The position numbers and the translations under genes are program-made. DNA of 64,000 bases. Source: DASRBN01 sp035294305 (lineage in GTDB: Bacteria > Chloroflexota > Ktedonobacteria > Ktedonobacterales > Ktedonobacteraceae). The notes beneath the pieces were generated by a model. It had not been told where the DNA came from and did no database searches. It saw only the letters and a program-made list of their open reading frames with translations. The stretch covers positions 62,001-126,000 of the forward strand of contig DATGLD010000021.1 in assembly GCA_035294305.1 (NCBI GenBank), read 5' to 3'. The stretch's first letter is position 1; the number at the start of each line of letters is the position of its first letter. Shown here one piece after another: positions 51,015 to 60,684 of this stretch.

Positions 51015-54000
51015 GTGTATCTCAAACGCTTAGAAATGCTCGGCTTCAAGAGCTTTGCCAACAAAACCACCCTGGAGTTCAGTACAGGTATTACCGCGGT
51101 GGTGGGACCAAACGGTGCCGGAAAATCCAATGTTGCCGATGCGGTCCGCTGGGTGCTGGGCGAGCAGAGCATGCGCCAGCTGCGTGGCAAAAAAAGTGAG
51201 GATATCATCTTTGCAGGTGGTCATGGAAAATCCGCACTTGGGATGGCAGAGGTTTCCTTGACGCTCGATAACAGTACCGGTTGGGTGCCTTCCGAATATA
51301 GCGAAATTACCGTCACGCGCCGCAGCTATCGTTCGGGCGAGAATGAATATCTTATTAATAAGCAGAAAGTGCGCCTTAAAGATATTGTTCTGCTGCTGGC
51401 TCAGGCCCGTATCGGCCACGATTCTTACACGGTAGTCGGCCAGGGTTTGATTGATGCCGCGTTGAGCCTGCGCGCGGAGGAGCGGCGCGGTTTGTTCGAG
51501 GATGCGGCCGGCATACGCCCCTTTCAAGTGCAGCGCGTCGATGCCGAGAATCGCCTGCGCCAGACCGAGCAGAATCTGGATAGGCTGTGTGACATCGTAA
51601 GCGAGATCGAACCGCGCCTGGAAGCGCTTGCTGAACAGGCGCGTCGCGCTGTCGAATACCGGCAGTTGAACAACGAATTACAAAATGTGCTCCTCGCCTG
51701 GTATGCCCTGCAATGGCGGCGCCTGCGTACTATTAAAGAATGTTCTGAGAGCGCAGAGCAAGAACAGGCGCTGAAAGTCCGGCAGGGAGAGCAGGCATTG
51801 CAGGCGGTCGAGCAACAGAAGGAGACGCTGCGTGCCAGGAAGCAGAGCGTACAGAACAGTATTATTGAGGCACGTAGAGAATGCGGTGAGGCTGACGGGG
51901 TTGTCCAGCGCATAGAGCGCGAACTGGCGGTCAGCGAAGAACGGATCGCCAGTCTGGAACGGCAGCAGAGCGAACAAAAACAGGAGGAACGGCGCCTGCG
52001 AGAACGCCTGATCGCCGCCCAGCAGCAGGTGATTGATCTTGAAGAACAATGTGATCTGGCCAGCGAAGCAGTGGATGCGGATGCAGCAACGCTGGCAACG
52101 CTGGAAGCCCAGATGGCAAAAGCGCAAAAAGAATATGAGATGGATGAACGACGCCTGCGCAGTGCCCAGAGCGAACTCATTCAGGTTCAGGCTCGCCTGG
52201 GTGCCAGCCAGTCTGACCTTGGCAGGCAGCAGAAACACCTGGGAGAACGCAACCGCACCCTGGCGGCGCGGCGTGATAATATCGCACAGACGCAGCAGTC
52301 CCTGCGCACTCTGGAAACGCGCCTGCTCGATGAGCGGGCGCATCTCACTACCGCTCGTAACGAGGAGCAACAGTTTGTGCAGCGCAAATCGGCGCTTGCT
52401 CGTGCTTTTGCCGATTCACAGCAGGAACTGGAACGCTTGAAATCCGCACTGGCGGAGGGGGAGCGACAGCGCCGGACGGTTTCGGACCGGCTCAATATGC
52501 TGAAAAACTGGCGCACGAGCCTGAGTGGATACGGAGATGGTGTGCGGGCTCTACTGCGCCTGCCATCAGGTAAATTTTCCGGAATAATTGGCCCGGTTCC
52601 CCAACTGGGGGTTGCAACGGCAGGATTGGAAGCCCCGTTGGAGGCTGCGCTGGGGCCATATTTGCAAGCAGTAGTGGTTGCGACCCTCGAAGATGCCCGT
52701 TCGAGCCTTGATTATTTGCAGTCCTCCAGGACGGGAAAGGCGATGATCGTATGGCTATCTAAAGATGGCAAACAGGCGGAGGATACAGGGAAGGCGCAGG
52801 CCGCCGGCCAGCAGAACGCGCTGGACGAGGAGACACTGAATCGTTTTCTCGAGAGCGTACCTGCTTTAAAAAACCAGGTTGTTGGGTATGCATGGCGTTT
52901 CATACAGACCGAGCCTCGCTATACACATCTTTTTCATACTATGTTGCGAGGCACAGTAATTGTGCATGATCTGGAAACTGCGCAAGCTATACTTGACGCA
53001 CTACAGCCTTTGCGAGGAACTGCCAACGATCCGTGTATCGAAAGATTGGTAACGAGAAATGGCGAGCTACTCCATATAGATGGCTGGCTGGCTGGAGGAA
53101 GCAGTAAAGATGGCGAGCAGCAGGGATTGCTGGCATATGAGCGCGAGCTACACGAGTTGCCGGAGCAACTTGAACGACATATGACTCTGGTCAACCAGAT
53201 CAATGGTATGATCAGCGAGGTGCAGCGCAGCCAGGAGGCGCGGCGTGTCGAGCAGAATGCGCTCGAGAAGCAGTTGCAAAAAGTGACTGCTCGCATCAAT
53301 GAGCTGAACAGGGCCGTTGGAAATACGCAGCGCGAGCAAGAGCGCCTGCAAACCGAATTGCAGCTATCAAGCTCGGTTGAACAACAGTTAGCCGCCGAAT
53401 TGGCCGGACTGGAGCAGGAGGTACAGGCGGCGACCGAACGCGTGCGCGCACATGAAAAATCTCAACGCGAGCTTGCCGGGCTAGTCGAGGAATTGCAGGC
53501 AGAGGTTGAGGAGCGCACCCAGACCTATCGTCACCAGCAGGATGAACTGGGAAAGGCTCGCACAGCCCTGGCGTTGAAGCGGCAGGAGGCGAAGTCACTA
53601 TGCCAGCAGCTGGCCGCACAGCAGGCGCAGGTGCAGGACTTGAAAACACAGGTCGAGCAGCGCGTATCGCGTGTCAAACAGGCCAATGAGCAAAAGCAGG
53701 CTCTACAGCAAACTATCGCTTTGCGCCATGTGGAACTGGAACAGGCTCGCCAGCAGGTTCTGTTGCTGTCAGAAAACCTGCGTATTGCTGAGGAGCGGGC
53801 AAGTACGATGGACGAGCAAATTCTGTCGCTGGAACAGGAGTCGTTGCAGCTACGGCACACCATGAATGAATTGGAGGTAGCCTACCGGCGCAGCCTGCTG
53901 GAAAACCAGAAGGCGCGGGACGCCCTTGATGCCCTGTTGGAGCAATTGCATGAAGAGGTGGGCATCGACGATCCCAGAGAGCTGCTGCGTTATACTGCCC

Positions 54001-54809
54001 CTTATATCAAACCAGACCTGGATAGTGTCGGTGGTACAGAAGTAAGGATGGAAGACGCTGGAGAAAGCTCCTCTGTCGAGGTGGATGTGCTTTCGGGGGA
54101 GGAAGAGGCCCAACTGCAAAAGCTGCGCAGGCGCGTTGATAACTTGCGCGCGCGACTCAAGGCTCTCGGCGGCTCGGACCCGGATGCGCCACAGCAATAC
54201 GAGGAGACACGCACGCGCTATGAGTTTCTTTCAACGCAGATAAAAGATATGGACCAGGCCGCCCAAGATTTGCGCTCAATCATCAGCCAGCTGGATGCAA
54301 CGATGGCGCGCCAGTTTGAAGTCACTTTCGCGGCGGTCAATGCGCGTTTCCGCGAACACTTCACGACGCTCTTCAACGGGGGTATGGCGCGCCTGGAACT
54401 GGTTTCCGCAAGAAACGAGGAAGAAGATGGCGCGGCTCCCAATGCTATGCTTGCCGGAGTGGAGGTGATAGTGCAGCCGCCAGGCAAGAAGGTGCAGGAC
54501 TTATCGTTGTTATCGGGCGGTGAGCGTGCCCTGGTCTCGGCAGCGTTGCTTTTCGCGCTGTTGGAGATTAATCCACCACCGTTTTGCCTGCTGGACGAAG
54601 TGGATGCCGCCCTGGACGAATCGAACGTGACGCGGTTCTGTGATATTCTGAAGCGCCTGGCCCGCAGCACGCAGTTTATCGTGATTACACATAATCGTGT
54701 CACCATGATGGAGGCGCAGGTGATCTACGGCGTCTCGATGGGCAGTGACAGCATCTCCCGACTGATCTCCATGAAGCTGGAAGAGTCCGTTGTTGCTGGA
54801 GACCGGTAG
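51015..54809 (+). CDS. smc: chromosome segregation protein SMC
   Basis: A protein of about 1264 residues. The N-terminal head has VYLKRLEMLGFKSFANKT and Walker A VGPNGAGKSNVADAVRWVLGEQS. A long coiled coil follows (about 170-510). The hinge (about 520-690) includes SGIIGPVPQLGVA. The second coiled coil runs to about 1090. The C-terminal head holds the signature LSLLSGGERALVSAALLFALL and Walker B PFCLLDEVDAALDESN. It condenses and segregates DNA with ScpA/ScpB, which are not here. The start is GTG 51015, aligned with the usual MYLKRLE family start, with GGAAGGA about 11 bases upstream. The frame is open from 50916. Confidence 0.97.
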   Translation: MYLKRLEMLGFKSFANKTTLEFSTGITAVVGPNGAGKSNVADAVRWVLGEQSMRQLRGKKSEDIIFAGGHGKSALGMAEVSLTLDNSTGWVPSEYSEITVTRRSYRSGENEYLINKQKVRLKDIVLLLAQARIGHDSYTVVGQGLIDAALSLRAEERRGLFEDAAGIRPFQVQRVDAENRLRQTEQNLDRLCDIVSEIEPRLEALAEQARRAVEYRQLNNELQNVLLAWYALQWRRLRTIKECSESAEQEQALKVRQGEQALQAVEQQKETLRARKQSVQNSIIEARRECGEADGVVQRIERELAVSEERIASLERQQSEQKQEERRLRERLIAAQQQVIDLEEQCDLASEAVDADAATLATLEAQMAKAQKEYEMDERRLRSAQSELIQVQARLGASQSDLGRQQKHLGERNRTLAARRDNIAQTQQSLRTLETRLLDERAHLTTARNEEQQFVQRKSALARAFADSQQELERLKSALAEGERQRRTVSDRLNMLKNWRTSLSGYGDGVRALLRLPSGKFSGIIGPVPQLGVATAGLEAPLEAALGPYLQAVVVATLEDARSSLDYLQSSRTGKAMIVWLSKDGKQAEDTGKAQAAGQQNALDEETLNRFLESVPALKNQVVGYAWRFIQTEPRYTHLFHTMLRGTVIVHDLETAQAILDALQPLRGTANDPCIERLVTRNGELLHIDGWLAGGSSKDGEQQGLLAYERELHELPEQLERHMTLVNQINGMISEVQRSQEARRVEQNALEKQLQKVTARINELNRAVGNTQREQERLQTELQLSSSVEQQLAAELAGLEQEVQAATERVRAHEKSQRELAGLVEELQAEVEERTQTYRHQQDELGKARTALALKRQEAKSLCQQLAAQQAQVQDLKTQVEQRVSRVKQANEQKQALQQTIALRHVELEQARQQVLLLSENLRIAEERASTMDEQILSLEQESLQLRHTMNELEVAYRRSLLENQKARDALDALLEQLHEEVGIDDPRELLRYTAPYIKPDLDSVGGTEVRMEDAGESSSVEVDVLSGEEEAQLQKLRRRVDNLRARLKALGGSDPDAPQQYEETRTRYEFLSTQIKDMDQAAQDLRSIISQLDATMARQFEVTFAAVNARFREHFTTLFNGGMARLELVSARNEEEDGAAPNAMLAGVEVIVQPPGKKVQDLSLLSGGERALVSAALLFALLEINPPPFCLLDEVDAALDESNVTRFCDILKRLARSTQFIVITHNRVTMMEAQVIYGVSMGSDSISRLISMKLEESVVAGDR

Positions 54810-54822
54810 CCTGGTGAATTTT

Positions 54823-54850
54823 CGGAATTTTGCAAATTTGCAAAATTCCG
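54823..54850. repeat. perfect 28-bp AT-rich palindrome between smc and the 5S promoter
   Basis: The 14-base half CGGAATTTTGCAAA (54823-54836) is followed directly by its reverse complement, ending at 54850. It begins 14 bases after the smc stop and ends 12 bases before the -35 of the 5S promoter. It may be the smc terminator or a factor-binding site acting on the 5S promoter. Confidence 0.8.
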
Positions 54851-54861
54851 CAAAAAAGGTA

Positions 54862-54890
54862 TTGACACGGTTCCCCAATTGTAGTATTAT
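54862..54890 (+). promoter_or_regulatory. promoter of the 5S rRNA gene
   Basis: TTGACA (54862-54867), exactly 17 bases, TATTAT (54885-54890). Start of transcription would be near 54897, about 30 bases before the mature 5S end. The 28-bp palindrome lies in the upstream-element position. Confidence 0.85.
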
Positions 54891-54926
54891 ATACTCCGTC
54901 AAGAGAACCGCCTGTATGTGCAGGTG

Positions 54927-55044
<118 letters not shown>

Positions 55045-55047
55045 CAC

Positions 55048-55069
55048 CCGCCCACATAGGCGGTCTTTT
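55048..55069 (+). terminator. terminator of the 5S rRNA unit
   Basis: CCGCC (55048-55052) pairs with GGCGG (55059-55063) around a 6-base loop and is followed by TCTTTT. It overlaps the outer 5S precursor stem by one base. The convergent aminotransferase gene ends at 55069. Confidence 0.75.
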
Positions 55070-56232
55070 CATGACCACATACGTTTCAACGCCTCGACCA
55101 GCGTATCTATCTCATCCTCCTTATTATAAAACCCCGTCGAAATACGCAATGAATCCATCGTCGGGATATTGCGAATATAAATGTTGTGTTCCTCACTCAG
55201 ATATTTCACGACCTCGGTAGTATTGCGACCATCCAGCTTGAAAGAAAGCAAGCCGCTCGCACCGGCCTTCGGAGTCAGGATAGAGATGCCTGGCAGCGAT
55301 TTGAGCGCGTTGTAGGCATAGGTGTTGAGCGATGAAATGCGCTCGTAGAGCCACCCGTAGCCGACGGTATTCTCCAGCCAGTTCAGAACGGCGGCCTGAC
55401 CTGCCAGAGCTGCTGTCTGGCGCCCGCCGACTTCAAAGCACTGCGCGTTCTCAAGCAGTTCCCATTCGATGCCCTCTTCATGTTTGATTGACCAGTAACC
55501 CACATAGGTAGGTCTGACATAGTGAAGCGACTCTTTGCGAACGTATAATGCTCCTGTGCCATCGGGTCCACAAAGCCACTTCTGCATGGGAATAGCGTAG
55601 AAGTCGATGCCCAAATCCTTCACATCGATTGGTATCGCGCCTGCCGATTGCGCTCCATCGATTAGCACAGGAATGCCGAGTTCCCGTCCGGTGTGGGCGA
55701 CTTCGCGAATATCGAGAACGGCCCCGGTTGTCCAGGTGACATGGGAAATGGAGATAAGGCGTGTGCGCGGCGTTATCAAGTCAGTGATGGCTTCAAGAAT
55801 GGGACGGTCAGCATTCGGTCCCAGGTCGGCGAAACGCATCACAACGCCAGCACGATCACGAAGCTGGTAGAGGGGTGCAAGCAGGCTCATATGTTCGTGA
55901 TTGGTGGTAATAACTTCATCTCCAGCATGCCAATCAATACCATAGCTGATGATATTCAGGCCCTCGCCGGTGTTGTCGGTCAGAGCGATCTCGCCCTCGT
56001 GAGCGTTGAGTAGACTGGCTACTCGCGTACGGGCCTCGGCGTAGATTTTTCCCATCGACTCGAATGCCGCTGCTCCTAGACGGCCATTGTGCCATTCACT
56101 ATCCATACGTTCCTGCATGGCGGAAATAACGCACGCGGGCAAGGGGCCGAATGTGCCCGTGTTCAAGTAGATATGAGATGCGGTGGCAGGCATTTCCTGG
56201 CGAATAGACTGTAAATGTGTGAGTTCCGGCAA
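55069..56232 (-). CDS. class V aminotransferase (cysteine desulfurase/isopenicillin-N-epimerase-like)
   Basis: A protein of about 387 residues. Family text: IYLNTGTFGPLP, EIALTDNTGEGLNIISYGIDW, DEVITTNHEHMS, SISHVTWTTGAVLDI, PVLIDGAQSAGAIPIDVKDLGIDFYAI, then the PLP lysine in MQKWLCGPDGTGALYV and SGLLSFKL. Gln-Lys replaces the more usual His-Lys. This is the CsdA/isopenicillin N epimerase branch. The substrate is not certain. The start is judged to be TTG 56232 with AAGGAG seven bases upstream. A frame open to 56337 (also TTG) lacks such a site. It is convergent with the 5S gene. Confidence 0.87.
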   Translation of the reverse strand: MPELTHLQSIRQEMPATASHIYLNTGTFGPLPACVISAMQERMDSEWHNGRLGAAAFESMGKIYAEARTRVASLLNAHEGEIALTDNTGEGLNIISYGIDWHAGDEVITTNHEHMSLLAPLYQLRDRAGVVMRFADLGPNADRPILEAITDLITPRTRLISISHVTWTTGAVLDIREVAHTGRELGIPVLIDGAQSAGAIPIDVKDLGIDFYAIPMQKWLCGPDGTGALYVRKESLHYVRPTYVGYWSIKHEEGIEWELLENAQCFEVGGRQTAALAGQAAVLNWLENTVGYGWLYERISSLNTYAYNALKSLPGISILTPKAGASGLLSFKLDGRNTTEVVKYLSEEHNIYIRNIPTMDSLRISTGFYNKEDEIDTLVEALKRMWS

Positions 56233-56520
56233 AATAACGCTCCTTCGTCGCTTCTTTGTAGAAGTATGTTCATCGCGTGTGGGTTCATCGCTATTTTCGC
56301 TGCTGGCTTGCTGCAAACGATGAACAAGCGCTGACAACTATTCGGTGTAATCAAAGTATATCCCATAGCTTAAAGTGGTTGCCAGTTGTGAGCGTTCGTG
56401 ACAATTGTCAATTGTGGAGAGCTCGTGGTATGCTTCTTGATGGAAGAGAAGGTATCTTTTTTCTCCTCCTTACTTGCACCCGCAGAAATTTTCTTGTTTC
56501 TTTCGAGATCGGAGAGGAAA

Positions 56521-57333
56521 ATGCAAGTTCTCTGTTCAACCGGAGCTTTTACCCGCAGTTCTGACCCTCGTAGTCACGAGCTCATCCTGGAATATAGTCA
56601 AGAGTTCATTGCGGATGGTCTGGAAAACATTTTCTACCCCCGTTGGTATCAAGAGCCGGAGCGCATTGTCAGTGCGCTAGGCTCCTGCAAGCTGCCTTTT
56701 CCGGTACTTCATATGGAAAAAAGTATCGGCGAATGCTTTGGCAGCAATCAACCAGCTGAACAGGAGCTCGGAGTTTTGCGTTTTGAGCAGAATTGCATCT
56801 TTGCCCATCAGCTAGGGATACAGATTGTGGTGCTTCATTTGTGGGAAATGCCATCTTCTGACATGCATCTGGAACAAAACTTGCAATCATTAGCTCGCTG
56901 CCTGGATCTCGCTGAGCAGTATAGACTCACGCTGACTATCGAGACAATTCCCTGTACATATGCTGATCCGCTCTCCAATGTCCAGTGGGCCGTTGAACAC
57001 GATTCTCGTGCGCGTGTCGCATTAGATACGGAGTTTCTGGCATGGCATAATCAGCTTGAGGCTGTCTTCACTGCGTCCTGGCTCTGGCAGGGAAAGGTAG
57101 TACGCCATGTGCATCTGAAAGATCACAATGGCCTTTCCAATCAGAGGAAGGGATTGAACTATCTACACCCGGGTGAAGGAGAGATCGATTTTCGACGCTT
57201 TGTACAGCAGTTGAAAGCGGCAGGTTATGATGGCGCTTTGAGTCTGGAAGCGCGAGCAATCGATTCCGAAGGGCGGGTCGATGTTAAACGCATCCAGTCG
57301 AGTCTGCAATTTATGAGGCAATTGATTAGTTGA
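56521..57333 (+). CDS. sugar phosphate isomerase/epimerase (xylose-isomerase-like TIM barrel)
   Basis: A 270-residue protein of the AP-endonuclease-2-like TIM-barrel family. Metal ligands are seen in LTIETIPCTY (Glu), RVALDTEFLAWHN (Asp/His), VRHVHLKDHNG (His, Asp) and YDGALSLEARAID (Glu). HPGEGEIDFRRFVQQLKAAG is typical of this family. Substrates range over keto-sugars and inositols and cannot be told. The ATG at 56521 has GGAGAGG six bases upstream. It is divergent from the aminotransferase. Confidence 0.88.
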   Translation: MQVLCSTGAFTRSSDPRSHELILEYSQEFIADGLENIFYPRWYQEPERIVSALGSCKLPFPVLHMEKSIGECFGSNQPAEQELGVLRFEQNCIFAHQLGIQIVVLHLWEMPSSDMHLEQNLQSLARCLDLAEQYRLTLTIETIPCTYADPLSNVQWAVEHDSRARVALDTEFLAWHNQLEAVFTASWLWQGKVVRHVHLKDHNGLSNQRKGLNYLHPGEGEIDFRRFVQQLKAAGYDGALSLEARAIDSEGRVDVKRIQSSLQFMRQLIS

Positions 57334-57416
57334 TAAGAAGGCCTGCGTCTACGCCTGCCTTGAAACGTGCGATAATGTGAGTATCGATAAAAATCTTTAC
57401 CAGGGGATAGTACGTT

Positions 57417-57956
57417 ATGCGCATACGCAATTACAGGCCAGGAGATATTCCGATGCTTGTACATATACAACAGGTTTCCGCTCAGATCGATGGCACCGAG
57501 GTGATGAGCGAGGCCGATTTCGAAGAATGGCTGGATCAGCCCGACCTTGCTGCACCCATGAATGTGTTCAGGATTACTGACGATGACGAAGATGATCCAG
57601 ATGAATGGGGGCAGGCAGGAACACTGGACGGTCTGGAGGGTGAGACAATAGGGTATTCCGTACTGCAATTGCGCCGCAGCCAGCACGCCTATCACTTTCT
57701 TTGTGAGGGAGCGGTGTTGCCACAGCACCGGCATAGAGGCGCCGGACAAGCCCTGCTGATCTGCGCTCTCAATCATGCCCGTATGCGAGCATCAGAATTT
57801 GAGTTTGAGGCCCAGCAGGAGGGCTTTCCTATCTACTTTGAGGCGCTGCTGCCAGTTCGTGATCCTGCATCGGTGAAACTGGCAGCGAAATTTGATATGC
57901 AGCCAACTGGTGAACAGACTTTGAACGGCATGAAGCTTTATCGCGTCGAATTGTGA
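57417..57956 (+). CDS. GNAT-family N-acetyltransferase
   Basis: A 179-residue protein. MRIRNYRPGDIPMLVHIQQ is a usual GNAT start. The acetyl-CoA motif is EGAVLPQHRHRGAGQALLICALNHAR. An acidic insert (DDDEDDPDEWGQ) lies in the middle. The C-terminus PASVKLAAKFDMQPTGEQTLNGMKLYRVEL is typical. The ATG at 57417 has AGGGG ten bases upstream. It ends adjacent to the convergent thyX stop. The substrate is unknown. Confidence 0.85.
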   Translation: MRIRNYRPGDIPMLVHIQQVSAQIDGTEVMSEADFEEWLDQPDLAAPMNVFRITDDDEDDPDEWGQAGTLDGLEGETIGYSVLQLRRSQHAYHFLCEGAVLPQHRHRGAGQALLICALNHARMRASEFEFEAQQEGFPIYFEALLPVRDPASVKLAAKFDMQPTGEQTLNGMKLYRVEL

Positions 57957-58877
57957 TTACACTTTTTCGTATTCTGTTTTCACAATATAAGTTCCATCCA
58001 AATTTTCTTCCAGGGTATAATCGCCGAAGAGAACGGGATCGGCCAGATAGAGGCAGAGAAAGACACGTACTGCCAGTTCGCGAATCTCGGTCTCGGCGTG
58101 GGCGTTGGCTCGCATCTCGATAATGTGTCGCCAGGCGCGGGCATTGCCGGTTACGACGATGGGGGCCTCTGTTTCATTGGGCAGGACCGAGCGAGCAGTC
58201 TGCTGCACTTTTTTGCGCAGGTCTGTGCGGGCCTCGGCGCTAAGAATCTTTGTTCCTGCCTGCTGCATCTCCAATAAGCGATTGGTCAGAGCAGCGTACT
58301 CACCGGCGGCACGTTCGATGCGCTCTAGAAATTGCGCGTGCAACTCCTCGTCTTCCTGGTATTCGCGACGTTCGACGAAGCGCAGCATGCGACCGGAAAC
58401 GTAGCGCTGGCTCAGCTGTGAGTAACCAAGCCCTGCACGATGTCGTACCAACTCGTGCGTGACGCTGCGTGAGATTCCATACAATAGGAGGCTATAGTTA
58501 GCATGTTCAAAGACCGAACCGTGTCCTGAGGACTTGAGGTTGTTGAAGTAACGTTCCGCGTTAACATTAAATGTTCGACCGCGACCAAAGCTCATATAGC
58601 AAAGCTGGCCGGCGATTTTACACAATTGCGCGCCGTCCGGTAAAGGCGTCGGATCATCCAGGTACTCGCTAAAATGGAGCGATTCGTCGAAACCCGCGAG
58701 AAAGCCTTGCAGCCCTGTCGGATGAACCATTGGGCGTGCCAGCATCACTACGCCCGGTTTCACAAGATACGGCGTGCCGCCAGGTGAATGCTGCGTGGGG
58801 GAATGAATTGTGGCGAATCCCACATCCTCTTCGCCGCTAAGATCGCGGAAGAGTGTTTCAGGCATGATTGCAGACAT
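57957..58877 (-). CDS. thyX: FAD-dependent thymidylate synthase ThyX
   Basis: A 306-residue protein. SSGHGSVFEHANYSLLLYGISRSVTHELVRHRAG holds the conserved core, and the ThyX motif is RHRAGLGYSQLSQRYV. Here Ser follows RHR after eight residues rather than the canonical seven. NARAWRHIIEMRANAHAETEIRELA near the end is also typical. It methylates dUMP with methylene-tetrahydrofolate and NADPH/FAD. The protein is longer than the 220-250 residues of many ThyX. GGAGG lies before the ATG at 58877. Confidence 0.96.
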   Translation of the reverse strand: MSAIMPETLFRDLSGEEDVGFATIHSPTQHSPGGTPYLVKPGVVMLARPMVHPTGLQGFLAGFDESLHFSEYLDDPTPLPDGAQLCKIAGQLCYMSFGRGRTFNVNAERYFNNLKSSGHGSVFEHANYSLLLYGISRSVTHELVRHRAGLGYSQLSQRYVSGRMLRFVERREYQEDEELHAQFLERIERAAGEYAALTNRLLEMQQAGTKILSAEARTDLRKKVQQTARSVLPNETEAPIVVTGNARAWRHIIEMRANAHAETEIRELAVRVFLCLYLADPVLFGDYTLEENLDGTYIVKTEYEKV

Positions 58878-59166
58878 AGATGCCTCCTGATTGCTTACTC
58901 GTATATATGATCCTGCTGATAAGGCTAGTGGAAAGCCACTAGATTTTTCGGGTTTGAGCGTATATTCTTCCCATGGGGAAGCAACAGGAACTGAGCTCTT
59001 TCCCGACCGCCCGGTGGGGGTTGAAACTGGCAGGTGGGAAGCGTTCTGGCTATACTACAGTACCTGGCAAATTCCCCAACTGATGCGTCCCCAGGCTAGC
59101 CCTTGCGGCTGGCCTGGGATGCTCGTGCCTCGAGATAGAGGGGATCACCAGTACAGATACGAACAG
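58878..59166. other. structured intergenic region upstream of thyX
   Basis: No convincing gene. It holds a hairpin CTAGTGG/CCACTAG (58925-58942) followed by ATTTTT, terminator-like on the plus strand. A second hairpin (59090-59118) has 12-bp arms with one mismatch and a CTTGC loop. The GC-rich segment between them resembles noncoding dispersed repeats, but only one copy is in the window. Confidence 0.45.
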
Positions 59167-59388
59167 CTATTTGTTCTCTGTAGATATCTCCTCAGGCTTC
59201 TCCGGTAGAGCAAGCAATGCATCTAATGTAGAGCGACGAATGCGGTACGCCTGGCGTGCGCCACGGTGCGGAAGGGTAATTGCCTCCAGAATACCATTTT
59301 TGATCCAGCGTCGTACCGTTGTATCATCGACTCGTAATTGTTTGGCAACTTCACGGACCGTCAACAGGTCTGATTCGTCTTTAGCCAC
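59167..59388 (-). CDS. excisionase-type helix-turn-helix protein
   Basis: A 73-residue protein. LLTVREVAKQLRVDDTTVRRWIKNGILEAITLP is a MerR/excisionase-family (HTH_17) helix-turn-helix with wing RQAYRIRRSTLDALL. GTG 59388 has AAGAGGG close upstream and gives the standard family length. The frame runs back to 59532, but that part looks noncoding. There is no integrase or phage gene nearby, so a regulatory role is as likely as excision. Confidence 0.8.
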   Translation of the reverse strand: MAKDESDLLTVREVAKQLRVDDTTVRRWIKNGILEAITLPHRGARQAYRIRRSTLDALLALPEKPEEISTENK

Positions 59389-59612
59389 GTTGCCCTCTTT
59401 CTGGTCGTGTGCTAGCAAGAAGAGCAATCCTGTTTTAGTGCAGCTAACTGCAGGACTGCATAGATCATATATTTGACTATAAAGACGAACATCCTGTTTT
59501 TTGGTAACTCTGAGGATTAAAGCCGTTGCCAACTCTGTTGCATTATTCGTGAAGTTCCAACGAAAAAAGTACCTCTATCTGCTAATAACTGAAATCTTGT
59601 GTATTGCTGTTT

Positions 59613-60608
59613 TTAGCCACCAATCATCGACATGCTGCGGTTAGCGCGTTTGAATCGCTTATCGCCAATGTAGTGCTTCAATTCTTTGTTCCAAACAGCT
59701 TTACGAATGACGTTAGCAAGCTCCTCGTCGGTAGCGTCTGAGCGAATTACCGCGCGTAAATCGGTTTCTTCGGTGGCAAAGAGGCAGGTGCGGAGTTGAC
59801 CATCGGCAGTCAGGCGGATGCGGTCGCAAGATGAGCAAAATGGCTCACTGACAGGATTGATGAAGCCGACTTCTCCAATGCCATCGCTAAAGGTATAGCG
59901 GCGTGCTGTTTCGGAGGGATCACCGGAAGTGATGGGAACGAGCGGGCCATACTCAGCTTCGATGATGGCCTTCAGTTCGGCGCCAGTCAGAATATCTTCC
60001 TTGCGCCAGATCTGATCGGCATCGAGTGGCATAAATTCGATCCAGCGCACGACGTACGCCTTGCGGCGTGCCAGGCGCGCGAAATCGAGCACCTCATCTT
60101 CACTAAATCCGCGAATGGCGACGGCATTCACTTTGATTGGGTGGATGGAGGGATATTTTTCGAGTTCTTCCAATCCTTGCAGGACGCGGTCGAGTTGATC
60201 GCGGCGTGTCAACTGCGCGAATTTCTCACGCACGAGTGAGTCCAGACTGACGTTAATGCGCGTGAGACCGGCTCCGGCCAGCGCAGCCGCCTGCTGTTTG
60301 AGCAGGATGCCGTTGGTAGTCATACTGAGGCTGCGCAGATCTTCGATCTGGCGCAACTGGCGCACGAGTTCAGGAACATCGCGTCGCACAAGCGGTTCGC
60401 CACCGGTTAGACGTATCTGCTCTATACCGATGCTGACCGCAACCCTGGCAATACGCACGATTTCTTCGTAAGAGAGAATCTCCGCCTTTTTGAGCCAGGG
60501 CAGACCCTCGGCGGGCATGCAATACGTACAGCGGAAATTGCATTTATCCGTAATCGAGATACGCATGCTTTTAATGCGGCGTCCATAGCTGTCGACAAGC
60601 GGTTCCAT
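59613..60608 (-). CDS. moaA: GTP 3',8-cyclase MoaA
   Basis: A 331-residue radical SAM protein. The N-terminal cluster motif is SITDKCNFRCTYCMPAEG. The second cluster region is PFCSSCDRIRLTADGQLRTCLF. The SAM-binding text is RLTGGEPLVRRDV, and the C-terminus ends in Gly-Gly (SMIGG), needed for activity. It makes the first intermediate of molybdenum cofactor from GTP. No moaC or moeA is in the window. AGGAG lies eight bases before the ATG. Confidence 0.97.
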   Translation of the reverse strand: MEPLVDSYGRRIKSMRISITDKCNFRCTYCMPAEGLPWLKKAEILSYEEIVRIARVAVSIGIEQIRLTGGEPLVRRDVPELVRQLRQIEDLRSLSMTTNGILLKQQAAALAGAGLTRINVSLDSLVREKFAQLTRRDQLDRVLQGLEELEKYPSIHPIKVNAVAIRGFSEDEVLDFARLARRKAYVVRWIEFMPLDADQIWRKEDILTGAELKAIIEAEYGPLVPITSGDPSETARRYTFSDGIGEVGFINPVSEPFCSSCDRIRLTADGQLRTCLFATEETDLRAVIRSDATDEELANVIRKAVWNKELKHYIGDKRFKRANRSMSMIGG

Positions 60609-60684
60609 GTTTCAGTCTCCTGGGTCATATCTGAGTTGTCTGATCGGTATTATCTACCTCTTACTATACCACATTTAGACCGCT

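Noticed and set aside
58891..59208. Plus-strand open frame of about 105 codons upstream of thyX
   Set aside because: No ribosome site, no domain, and it covers two palindromic hairpins. It is better explained as non-coding structure.
59167..59388. Reading the excisionase-type protein as part of a prophage or integrative element
   Set aside because: No integrase, attachment repeat or phage gene is within reach. Such HTH proteins are often stand-alone regulators.
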